Shown here piece after piece: positions 8,149-17,600 of a DNA stretch of 37,336 nt. Source of the stretch: Hellea sp. (GTDB lineage Bacteria; Pseudomonadota; Alphaproteobacteria; Caulobacterales; Maricaulaceae); contig JAHDHS010000021.1 of NCBI GenBank assembly GCA_020631215.1, positions 1-37,336 on the forward strand, given 5' to 3'. The notes beneath the pieces were generated by a model. It made no database searches. It saw only the letters and a program-made list of their open reading frames with translations, and was not told the DNA's origin. The translations under genes and the position numbers were made by a program. Every line of letters starts with the position of its first letter. Positions within the stretch are counted from its first letter, which is position 1.

Positions 8149-8149
8149 A
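8129..8149. promoter_or_regulatory. Candidate TetR operator (21-bp palindrome)
   Basis: TTATGTA-N7-TACATAA is a perfect 7-bp inverted repeat with a 7-base spacer and two further matched positions inside. It lies between the TetR operon (minus) and the propeller gene (plus) and covers the -10 boxes of both divergent promoters. Size, symmetry and place are those of TetR-family operators, so binding by the regulator at 6359-6910 is the natural reading. Confidence 0.65.
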
Positions 8150-8171
8150 CTGAGATAAAAGAGCGTTGCAA
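8143..8171 (-). promoter_or_regulatory. Candidate promoter of the OYE-tetR-DUF4260-SDR operon
   Basis: On the minus strand, TTGCAA (8166-8171) and TATGTA (8143-8148) are separated by 17 bases. A start point near 8136 would follow, inside the upstream TTG at 8139, which supports the TTG at 8109 as the real start of the oxidoreductase. The -10 box is one arm of the 21-bp palindrome. Confidence 0.45.
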
Positions 8172-8181
8172 TGGGGACAAT

Positions 8182-9873
8182 ATGAAACGTTTTATAATAG
8201 GGCTCGTCGTAGGTCTGGTGCTTTTGTTAACCATAAATGCACTGAAAAATCGCTTTTTTACGCCGGAAATAGCGCGGCCTGACTTGGATTTGCCACTGGC
8301 TCCGCAAATGGCGGACCCTTCATCGGCTCCAATGGATATGAATTTTCCGCCGAAAAACACCTTTGCTGCGGACGGGGTCAACCCGATTCCTCATGGCGAC
8401 CCGGCCCAGCAAGACAGCACGCCCCTGCCCGGCCCGATGGATCAAACCCGCCGTCTGCGCCCGGATGAAATCACCTATCAATATCTAGGACCGGGTCATT
8501 TTGGCGCTTTTACATCCGGACTTTACCCGGATGGACGCCGTCTCATCTGGTCAAACGGGGTCAATGGCGTGTTCAAGATAGACGAAGAAAGCTATGAAAT
8601 CATTGACCATTTACCCTCAAGCGTTGCTGAGAAATATGATGAGACTTGGGGCAATAAGATGCTGGCCAAGCTGGATAAGAATAATGGCGCTACGGCCATA
8701 GGCACCGCCGTGAAATCCATGATGCCTCTTAAAGACTTGTCCGGGGTCTACACGGTCGTCGGGGCAAATGACTGGTTTTACATCGCCCGCAAGGACGGGT
8801 CAGTGATCGCCTATGGTGATGCCGTTCCGGGCGATGCGGGCTCCAAGATTGTCGAAAAAGCTCAGTTCCAGTTGCCGCCTGAACTCACCGGCGCCAGCGT
8901 CGGCATGAACATGACCTATGACGGCTGGATCATATTCCCGCTCGAAAAAGGGGATATCATCGCCGTTTCCCCTGATTTATCTGAGTATAGGACGGTGCGT
9001 TTAAAACATGCCGATAGCGAAGACACCGAAACCCGCGGGACAGGTTATGGCTGGGTGCGCAACTCCATTGCCATAGATAAAGACGGCGGCATCTACGTTG
9101 CCTCCCGTAATCATATGCACAAGGTCGTCTGGACCGGCGATCAGCTCTCGGTAGATTCGGCTGACGGTGCTTGGACAGCCAAATACAGAAACGGGACAGG
9201 TGAAGGCACAGGGGCCACGCCTAGCCTTATGGGATTTGGCGAAGAAGATAAATTCGTTGTGTTCACAGATGGGGATATTCGCATGAACGTTGTGCTTATG
9301 TGGCGGGATGACATTCCAGGAGACTGGCAGGCACCCGAAGCCGCGCCTGACCGCCGCATTGCCGGTCAGGCTCCTGTGGATATGGGCGATCTGAAAGTGC
9401 AAGAAATACAATCAGAACAAACAGTTATTGTGGCAGGTTATGGGGCGCTCGTCGTGAATAATACACCTCGAAATACGCCATTTTTTATGCCCACAGAGGG
9501 TGTCGGCCGTGGCGCAACCATCGGGCCTTTAGGCAATAATCCTAAGTTTCAGCCATTTGGCGTTCAGAAGTTTGAGTGGAACCCGTCCGCCCGGCGCCTT
9601 GAGACAGCCTGGGTGAATGAAACCATCAGTTCTCCCAATGGCGTGCCTTGGGTCTCCACTGGGTCCGGGCAAGTCTATTTCATAGGCGCGCGGGATAATG
9701 AATGGACTCTCGAAGCTGTCAATTGGCTGACAGGCGAGCCGACTTTTCATTACATTCTTGGGGGTCAAAAATATAACAATATGTTCTCCGGCCCCACAAT
9801 CGACGAACAGGGCCGCGTTTTTGTTGGGGCCTATTTCGGGCGCTTACGAATAGAGCCTAAGAATAACAGGTGA
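8182..9873 (+). CDS. Membrane-anchored predicted beta-propeller protein of unknown function
   Basis: A 563-residue protein I cannot assign to a named family. It begins with a hydrophobic segment (about 4-20, IIGLVVGLVLLLTINAL) preceded by MKR and followed by a basic patch, which fits an N-terminal membrane anchor with the bulk of the protein in the periplasm. Next is a Pro-rich stretch (about 32-90). The rest (about 95-560) has repeated short beta-strand units with turns such as YPDGRR, RKDGSVIAYGD, DKDGGIYVAS and DEQGRVFVG, a pattern typical of propellers (YncE, SMP-30 or PQQ-repeat-like). No catalytic residues or heme motif are evident. It is divergent from the TetR/OYE operon and shares its operator region, so it may serve the same pathway. 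A likely terminator follows. Confidence 0.7.
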   Translation: MKRFIIGLVVGLVLLLTINALKNRFFTPEIARPDLDLPLAPQMADPSSAPMDMNFPPKNTFAADGVNPIPHGDPAQQDSTPLPGPMDQTRRLRPDEITYQYLGPGHFGAFTSGLYPDGRRLIWSNGVNGVFKIDEESYEIIDHLPSSVAEKYDETWGNKMLAKLDKNNGATAIGTAVKSMMPLKDLSGVYTVVGANDWFYIARKDGSVIAYGDAVPGDAGSKIVEKAQFQLPPELTGASVGMNMTYDGWIIFPLEKGDIIAVSPDLSEYRTVRLKHADSEDTETRGTGYGWVRNSIAIDKDGGIYVASRNHMHKVVWTGDQLSVDSADGAWTAKYRNGTGEGTGATPSLMGFGEEDKFVVFTDGDIRMNVVLMWRDDIPGDWQAPEAAPDRRIAGQAPVDMGDLKVQEIQSEQTVIVAGYGALVVNNTPRNTPFFMPTEGVGRGATIGPLGNNPKFQPFGVQKFEWNPSARRLETAWVNETISSPNGVPWVSTGSGQVYFIGARDNEWTLEAVNWLTGEPTFHYILGGQKYNNMFSGPTIDEQGRVFVGAYFGRLRIEPKNNR

Positions 9874-9906
9874 CACCAGCCTGTAAATTTAACGTGCGAT
9901 TTCAGC

Positions 9907-9937
9907 CGCTTAAAGCTATGTTCTTTAGGCGACTTTT
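9907..9937 (+). terminator. Probable rho-independent terminator of the propeller gene
   Basis: A 9-bp stem (9907-9915 with 9923-9931, one G-U pair) with a 7-base loop, followed by five T at 9933-9937 on the plus strand. The second arm and T run lie in the 3' end of the convergent hemA, whose stop codon is at 9925-9927. On the minus strand no T run follows, so it should act mainly on plus-strand transcripts. Confidence 0.5.
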
Positions 9938-11148
9938 TCGCGGGTCAGACCGAATTCCGCCCAGACGATATTCAGCGCAGCCATAAGCTCGTCCATCATG
10001 GCGTCTGTGTGAAACGGGCTGGGCGTCAGGCGCAGCCGCTCCGTCCCTCTTGGCACGGTCGGGTAATTGATCGGTTGAGAGTAAATTCCGAAATTCTCAA
10101 TCAGGCGATCTGAGATGGCCTGACATTTGACCGGGTCACCTACCATCAACGGAACGATATGCGTTGGCCCGTCAATGAAGGGATATCCCCCTGCCCGCAA
10201 GCGCGCCTTTAGCTCATTGGCACGTTCTTGATGCTGAGTGCGTTTCTCCGGCGTGACCTTTAGGACTTTCACCGAACGTAACGCACCCGCCGCCGTGCTG
10301 GGCGGAATAGAAGTTGTAAAGATAAAGCCGCTGGCCATTGACCTGATCGCATCAACAATCACGGTATCCGCCGCAATATAGCCACCAACCATGCCATAAG
10401 CTTTGGCCAATGTACCCTGAATAATATCGATACGGTCCATCAGCCCGCGCTGCTCGCACACACCTCCGCCTGTTGGCCCATACATGCCAACCGCATGTAC
10501 TTCATCAATATAGGTTAGTGCGTTGTATTTATCGGCTAAATCACAAATCTGCTCGATGGGCGCAATATCAGCGTCCATGGAATAAACACTCTCAAAGGCA
10601 ATCAGCTTGGGCGTTTCCAGCGGAAGTCTGGCGAGTTGTTCTTCCAAATCAGCGACATCATTATGTTTGAAAATATGCTTCTCGCAGCGTGCGTTGCGAA
10701 TGCCGGAGATCATGGAGGCGTGATTTTTCTCATCCGAGAAAATATGCAGACCCGGCAAAATTTGGCTCATCACGGACAAAGCTGCTTCATTGGCAACATA
10801 TCCGGATGTAAACACTAAAGCTGCTTCTTTTTGGTGCAAGCTAGCTAGCTCCGCTTCAAGCTGTACATGGTAACGGGTCGTACCTGAGATATTGCGCGTG
10901 CCGCCGGAACCCGTACCGGCCGCATCTACCGCGGTTTTGACGGCTTCGACGATACATTCATTCTGCCCCATACCGAGATAATCATTGGAGCACCAAACGG
11001 TGATTTCCTGCTCACTGTCGGGCTTAAACCATGTCGCTTTGGGGAACTCTCCGGCTTTACGGCGAATATCGCGGAAAATCCGGTAACGCCCCTCCGCACG
11101 GACAGCCTCCACGGCGGCGGCAAAATTATCTCTGAATTTCAAGCTCAT
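9925..11148 (-). CDS. hemA: 5-aminolevulinate synthase
   Basis: PLP-dependent enzyme that condenses glycine with succinyl-CoA to 5-aminolevulinate, the first step of the C4 (Shemin) route to heme, cytoplasmic. The 407-residue length is standard. Visible are CSNDYLGMG (about 53-61), [11 protein letters not shown] (80-90), the cofactor-binding [15 protein letters not shown] (about 215-229), and the PLP-binding Lys249 in GTLAKAYG. It differs from the related KBL/BioF acyltransferases by RNISGT and the C-terminal [18 protein letters not shown] segment typical of ALAS. It is divergent from hemB across 80 bases. A candidate promoter with a dyad over its -35 box lies in that gap. Confidence 0.95.
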   Translation of the reverse strand: MSLKFRDNFAAAVEAVRAEGRYRIFRDIRRKAGEFPKATWFKPDSEQEITVWCSNDYLGMGQNECIVEAVKTAVDAAGTGSGGTRNISGTTRYHVQLEAELASLHQKEAALVFTSGYVANEAALSVMSQILPGLHIFSDEKNHASMISGIRNARCEKHIFKHNDVADLEEQLARLPLETPKLIAFESVYSMDADIAPIEQICDLADKYNALTYIDEVHAVGMYGPTGGGVCEQRGLMDRIDIIQGTLAKAYGMVGGYIAADTVIVDAIRSMASGFIFTTSIPPSTAAGALRSVKVLKVTPEKRTQHQERANELKARLRAGGYPFIDGPTHIVPLMVGDPVKCQAISDRLIENFGIYSQPINYPTVPRGTERLRLTPSPFHTDAMMDELMAALNIVWAEFGLTREKVA

Positions 11149-11174
11149 AAGCGTGAATCCTTGGTTCCTAGCAG

Positions 11175-11204
11175 CCTATAGACAATTCCGTATTGAAATA
11201 CCAA
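11175..11204 (-). promoter_or_regulatory. Candidate hemA promoter with dyad over the -35 box
   Basis: Minus-strand TTGGTA (11199-11204) and TATAGG (11175-11180) with an 18-base spacer. A dyad ATTG-N6-CAAT at 11192-11205 covers the -35 box and could be a regulator site. Each box matches consensus at four of six positions. Confidence 0.35.
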
Positions 11205-11225
11205 TAGCCAAATGCCGCAGAGTGA

Positions 11226-13109
<1,884 letters not shown>

Positions 13110-13216
13110 TTATAGGCTCCTTTTTTCATAATTCTCTTGCGTCATGACAACTGTTTCCATCAAAAGTAAAGCATGACAAGGGGACAATCATCATATGGGA
13201 TTATGAGGACAGGCTT

Positions 13217-15046
13217 ATGTTAGCTTTGTCAGAGCCCGTGATGATGTGGGCAGTCTTTGGCATCATCACTGCTAGTGTTTATTGCTACGTGCGGGAACGC
13301 TTCTCCATCGAAGCAATTTCTATCGGCGTCATTCTGGCACTTATGCTGTTCTTCCACATCACAGGCGGAGAGCGCCCGCCTATGAGCAATGCCGAGATTT
13401 TATCAGGCTTCGCTGCCCCGGCACTTGTGACTATTATGGCCCTTCTTGTGATTGGTCAGGGGATGTTCCAGACTGGCGCATTGGAAGGGCCAATTGTTCG
13501 AATTAACTCCGCTCTGGAAAAATCGCCGCGTCGTACATTGGCTTTGGTATTTGCCATCGCGTTTGCCGTCTCCATGTTCATCAACAACACGCCCGTCGTC
13601 GTCATGTTCATTCCGGTATTAGCGGCCATGTCGTCGCAACTGCGCCAGAAGGCCTCGCGTTACATGATGCCGCTTAGTTTTATCTGTATTCTGGCGGGTA
13701 TGACGACTTTGATCGGGTCCTCCACCAATCTACTGGTCAATGACGTTTTACAGCGAACGGCGGATATGTCTCTGTCCTTCTTCACGCAATTCTGGCCCGG
13801 TATCACCCTGGCCATTATTGGTGCAGCCTATATCATTTTCTTTGCGCCAATTCTTCTGCCTGATCGGGAGGGCCCAGAGCAGGAAATGACGCAATCCGGG
13901 CAGCAATATATCGCGCAAATACGGGTAACTGAAAACCATCCTTTGGTTGGGGCCGCGCCAGTGGCAGGCCTTTATACCAAGCTGAAAGACGTGACGGTGC
14001 GGATGGTATTGCGCGGGGAAAGGTCTTTGCTGCCCCCCTTTGAAGCCGCTTTACAGGTCGATGATGTCTTAGTTGTTGCCGCCACACGAAAATCCTTATC
14101 ATCACTACTGTCCTCCCAGCCTGAATATCTGAAAGGCATGTTGGAGATTACCGGATTTGAAGAAGGCGGGCGAGATCATGATGGAGACGAGACCATCGTG
14201 ATCAGCGAGGCCGTGGTCGCACCGGGCTCCCGTATGATAGGCCGTAATATCGAACAGATCGGCTTTAGGCGGCAAACAAATTGCCTTGTGCTGGGCATAC
14301 AGCGGCGCTCGCGCATGATCCGAACCCGCATGCTGGACATACGCCTTGAGGCCGGTGATGTCCTGCTGCTTTTCGGATATGACGCCGACGTTCGTTCCCT
14401 GCGCAGTGAACGTGATTTGCTACTCTTGGATTGGTCTAAGGTTGAACTGCCGGACATTCGTAAGTCTATCTATGCGCGCTTGATATTTTTCACGACAATT
14501 TTGCTGGCCGCAACTAGCCTATTGCCCATTGAGATTGCGGCTCTGACCGGGGCTATGGCGATGATCGCGACAGGCTGTTTGAATATCCGTCAAGCCATTC
14601 GCGCACTGGATATGCGGATATTCCTGTTAATCGGGGCGGCTTTTGCCATGGGTCTGGCGCTGGAAAAAACGGGAGGGGCGAGTTTCATAGGCGAGTCTGT
14701 CGCTTCGGCTTTTATTCCTTATGGCGATCAAATTGTTATTGCTGCCGTCTTTATAATCATCGCCTTCTTTACCAATATAATCTCCAACAGCGCGACAGCT
14801 CTAATCTTTGCGCCCATCGCCCTGTCAGTCTCTCAACAAGCCGGGATTGAGCCGATTATTATGGTTTTAACGGTGATTTTTGCGGCCAATTGCTGTTTCG
14901 TGACGCCGATTGCCTATCAAACCAACTTGCTGGTCATGGGCCCCGGCCATTACAAATTTTCTGACTTTATCCGCTTCGGCCTGCCGCTGACACTGCTATT
15001 ATGGATAAGTTATGTCTTGCTAGTTCCGGTATTTTTTGGATTGTAG
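13217..15046 (+). CDS. SLC13/DASS-family permease with two cytoplasmic TrkA-C (RCK_C) domains
   Basis: A 609-residue inner-membrane carrier, probably sodium-coupled, for sulfate or dicarboxylates. Two membrane halves (about 1-215 and 418-609) each have a conserved Ser-Asn-Thr-type motif: GSSTNLLV (167-174) and ISNSATA (522-528), with TPIAYQTNLLVM (563-574) following. Between them are two TrkA-C domains (about 231-300 and 325-403) containing VDDVLVVAA and EAGDVLLLFG, which are thought to bind a regulatory ligand. This layout is common in bacterial proteins annotated as SLC13 permeases and in sulfate transporters. It leads a five-gene plus-strand run and ends 4 bases before bpt. A GAGGACAGG ribosome site precedes its ATG. 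Confidence 0.9.
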   Translation: MLALSEPVMMWAVFGIITASVYCYVRERFSIEAISIGVILALMLFFHITGGERPPMSNAEILSGFAAPALVTIMALLVIGQGMFQTGALEGPIVRINSALEKSPRRTLALVFAIAFAVSMFINNTPVVVMFIPVLAAMSSQLRQKASRYMMPLSFICILAGMTTLIGSSTNLLVNDVLQRTADMSLSFFTQFWPGITLAIIGAAYIIFFAPILLPDREGPEQEMTQSGQQYIAQIRVTENHPLVGAAPVAGLYTKLKDVTVRMVLRGERSLLPPFEAALQVDDVLVVAATRKSLSSLLSSQPEYLKGMLEITGFEEGGRDHDGDETIVISEAVVAPGSRMIGRNIEQIGFRRQTNCLVLGIQRRSRMIRTRMLDIRLEAGDVLLLFGYDADVRSLRSERDLLLLDWSKVELPDIRKSIYARLIFFTTILLAATSLLPIEIAALTGAMAMIATGCLNIRQAIRALDMRIFLLIGAAFAMGLALEKTGGASFIGESVASAFIPYGDQIVIAAVFIIIAFFTNIISNSATALIFAPIALSVSQQAGIEPIIMVLTVIFAANCCFVTPIAYQTNLLVMGPGHYKFSDFIRFGLPLTLLLWISYVLLVPVFFGL

Positions 15047-15050
15047 GCTT

Positions 15051-15773
15051 ATGTCGCATCCTTTTGATCCGAACCGTTTGCAATTCTATCTGACGATCCC
15101 GTCGCCCTGCCCTTACCTGCCCGGACGAATGGAGCGTAAAATTTTCACACAGCTCGATCCACTGAGCGGCCCTTATTTGAACAACTATCTGACCCATGCA
15201 GGATTTCGCCGTTCACAAAATGTAATCTATCGTCCGGCGTGCGAGACGTGCCGGGAATGCCGTAGCTTGCGTGTAAATGCAGAGCAGTTCCTTCCAAATA
15301 AGAGTTTTCGGCGGACGTTAAAGCGCAATGAAGACTTATCCATTTCCTATGCCGAAGCGATCGCGACGCAGGAACAATTTGATTTGCTACAGACCTATCT
15401 GGACAGCCGACATGCGGGCGGTGGTATGAACCTGATGGATTTCATCCGTTATGAAATGATGGTTGAGGAATGCGCCTCGGAAACAGAAATCGTTGAATAT
15501 CGTGATGCGGAAAACCACCTGATCGCCTGTATGCTAGTAGATCGGTTAGATGACGGATTATCTCTGGTTTACAGTTTTTTTGATCCTGTCGAAAGCCAGC
15601 GTTCGCTCGGCAATTACATGATATTGACCCAAATTCAGCGATGCCGGGATAAAGGCCAGCCTTATCTTTATTTGGGTTATTGGGTACCCGACAGTCCTAA
15701 AATGCATTATAAATCAAGATTTAAGCCCTGCGAAGTTCTAGGACATGCGGGCTGGAGACCGCTCCCCTCATGA
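15051..15773 (+). CDS. bpt: Aspartate/glutamate leucyltransferase (bacterial N-degron pathway)
   Basis: Transfers Leu from Leu-tRNA to proteins with N-terminal Asp or Glu, marking them for ClpS/ClpAP degradation in the cytoplasm. The 240 residues match the ATE-fold family: N-terminal SPCPYLPGRMERKIFT (18-33), the cysteine cluster RPACETCRECRSLR (61-74), and in the C-terminal GNAT-like half SLVYSFFDP and YLYLGYWV followed by MHYKSRFKP. I chose ATG 15051, because the in-frame codons back to 15036 lie within the end of the permease gene. Its stop overlaps the ATG of the TRAP binding-protein gene (ATGA), an unusual partner for a protein-turnover enzyme. Confidence 0.93.
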   Translation: MSHPFDPNRLQFYLTIPSPCPYLPGRMERKIFTQLDPLSGPYLNNYLTHAGFRRSQNVIYRPACETCRECRSLRVNAEQFLPNKSFRRTLKRNEDLSISYAEAIATQEQFDLLQTYLDSRHAGGGMNLMDFIRYEMMVEECASETEIVEYRDAENHLIACMLVDRLDDGLSLVYSFFDPVESQRSLGNYMILTQIQRCRDKGQPYLYLGYWVPDSPKMHYKSRFKPCEVLGHAGWRPLPS

Positions 15774-16915
15774 GCGTCAAACGCAGGGATATCGTGATCG
15801 GGGCCGCCGCTTTGGCGACAGGCGCAAGTGTGGTTGGAGCGCTGCGTCCAGACAAAAAAGCCGCGCCGCAAAACCGCAATACAGACATTGCCTCTCCAAA
15901 TATCTCTAAAAACAGACGCCAGTTAAGACTGGCCACATCCTGGCCAAAGGACTTTCCGGGATTGGGACAGATGCCCAATTATATCTCTGAGCGCGTGCGG
16001 GAAATGACGGACGGACGGCTGGATATCAAAGTCTATGCGGCCGGAGAATTAGTCGGGGCCTTAGAGTGTTTTGATGCGGTCTCCACAGGCGCGGCAGATA
16101 TGTACCATGCCGCCGAGTATTACTGGCAGGGAAAAGCCAATGGTTTTACCTTCTTTACGGCTGTTCCCAATGGGATGACTGCCGCGGAAATCATGGGCTG
16201 GATCGACCATGGCGGGGGGCAGGAATTATGGGATGACCTATCCGCTGGCTTTAATATCAAACCCATTCAAGCGGGGAATACTGGCCATCAAATGGGAGGA
16301 TGGTACAAGCGGGAAATGCAGTCTTTAGAAGACTTTAGAGGCCTAAGAATGAGGATTCCCGGTCTTGGGGGTGAGGTCATTCGGCGGCTGGGGGGCACGG
16401 CGGTCGCCCTGCCTGGCGGCGAGATATTCCAAGCCCTGCAATCGGGCGCGATTGATGCCACCGAATGGGTCGGCCCTTGGAATGATGTGTCCTTCGGCTT
16501 TCACCGCGAAGCCAAAAATTACTACGCGCCGGGCTTTCATGAGCCGGGGGCGTCGCTGTGCCTGGGCGTGAATTTAGATGTCTGGAACAGTTTCAGCCGC
16601 GCAGATCAGGCCGTCATTGAGAATGCCTGTCAGGCCGTCAATCACTACAGCTTGGGGGAGTACACGACGAAAAATGGCAGTTGGCTCAAGGTCTTAGCCA
16701 AAGATTATAACATCATCCCCAAAATCTTCCCCGACGAAATTACGCGTGAGGTTGGGCGGATTGCCGATGATGTTGTCGCTGAATTCGGCAATAAGGATAA
16801 GACCACACAAAAGATCTTTGAGAGCTATTTAAGCGCCCGCGATACGTCGCGTAAATGGACCGAAATCTCTGACGGGCTGCATATACGCGCGCGCCAAATC
16901 GCCCTCGACAAATAG
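15770..16915 (+). CDS. TRAP transporter substrate-binding protein, 2-oxoacid/lactate (TakP) type
   Basis: Periplasmic receptor of a TRAP carboxylate transporter, 381 residues. The N-terminus has KRRDIVIGAAALATGA, a twin-arginine-like export signal, followed by a charged linker; no clear cleavage box is visible. The mature part starts with LRLATSWPKDFPG (52-64). Residues expected to hold the carboxylate are in RMRIPGLGGEVIRRLG (193-208) and TEWVGPWND (231-239), and FHEPG (256-260) follows. These segments match the TakP and lactate-binding TRAP subfamily rather than C4-dicarboxylate DctP, so the substrate is probably a 2-oxoacid or 2-hydroxyacid. First of three transporter genes, overlapping bpt by 4 bases. 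Confidence 0.9.
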   Translation: MSVKRRDIVIGAAALATGASVVGALRPDKKAAPQNRNTDIASPNISKNRRQLRLATSWPKDFPGLGQMPNYISERVREMTDGRLDIKVYAAGELVGALECFDAVSTGAADMYHAAEYYWQGKANGFTFFTAVPNGMTAAEIMGWIDHGGGQELWDDLSAGFNIKPIQAGNTGHQMGGWYKREMQSLEDFRGLRMRIPGLGGEVIRRLGGTAVALPGGEIFQALQSGAIDATEWVGPWNDVSFGFHREAKNYYAPGFHEPGASLCLGVNLDVWNSFSRADQAVIENACQAVNHYSLGEYTTKNGSWLKVLAKDYNIIPKIFPDEITREVGRIADDVVAEFGNKDKTTQKIFESYLSARDTSRKWTEISDGLHIRARQIALDK

Positions 16916-16916
16916 T

Positions 16917-17600
16917 ATGGAGATGGCGGGCAACATATTGCAGGCCATAGGCTGGGCGTTCCTTCCGGCGCTGTTTTTGCCCGTTTTTTGCCTATTTTCG
17001 AGCCATTTATGGTTAACAAAATCCTTCGCGCCTGCTGTCATCCGGACAATTGACAGTTTTACCTATCATTTGGGCGAAATCGTAAAATGGGCCCTCCCCC
17101 TGCTCGTGCTCTCGGTCGCGGCGTCGGTCTTTGCCTTGTCAATTTTCGGTGTCACCACGACCAAGCTTTTAGAAAGCGCGAGATATTTTCAAGCGGTTGT
17201 CATCATGCTGGGTGCAGCTGCGACCCTGCTGGCGGGGCAGCATGTTCGGGTTGATGTTTTTCACTCAAAGATGGGCCCAAAGGCCAGAGCGCGTGTAGAC
17301 CTGATCGGTTTTTATGTTTTGCTTTTACCGACCTGCCTGTTGATCCTTTGGAATTCACAAAGCTTTGTCAGCTTTGCTTGGAACATCTTTGAAGGCTCGG
17401 CGGAGGCCGATGGCATTCAAGCTGTCTATGTACTGAAAACCCTCATCCCGGTATTTGCGGTTTCCATGATTATCCAAGGCCTTTCGATCAGCCTTCGCGC
17501 AGCCATGTGCCTGGCCGGCCTTGAGCGCCCGCCCTGCCCCAAACATATTCCGCCACTGTTTCGTCCTGATGACGCCCATAGACCGGAGACGCAAATATGA
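16917..17600 (+). CDS. TRAP transporter small permease (DctQ type)
   Basis: The small inner-membrane subunit, which pairs with the large permease in TRAP systems. At 227 residues it is at the long end. Hydrophobic segments are seen at about 10-32, 57-80, 93-105, 121-143 and 167-190, and GQHVRVDVF (about 103-111) is the family's most conserved motif. An extra N-terminal hydrophobic segment precedes the four usual ones. It starts one base after the binding-protein stop and overlaps the large-permease ATG by 4 bases. A second in-frame ATG at 16923 could also be the start. Confidence 0.87.
   Translation: MEMAGNILQAIGWAFLPALFLPVFCLFSSHLWLTKSFAPAVIRTIDSFTYHLGEIVKWALPLLVLSVAASVFALSIFGVTTTKLLESARYFQAVVIMLGAAATLLAGQHVRVDVFHSKMGPKARARVDLIGFYVLLLPTCLLILWNSQSFVSFAWNIFEGSAEADGIQAVYVLKTLIPVFAVSMIIQGLSISLRAAMCLAGLERPPCPKHIPPLFRPDDAHRPETQI

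Noticed and set aside
11192-11205. FNR/Anr box between hemA and hemB
   Set aside because: The dyad is ATTG-N6-CAAT; FNR needs TTGAT-N4-ATCAA, which is TTG-N8-CAA. Spacing is wrong by two bases.
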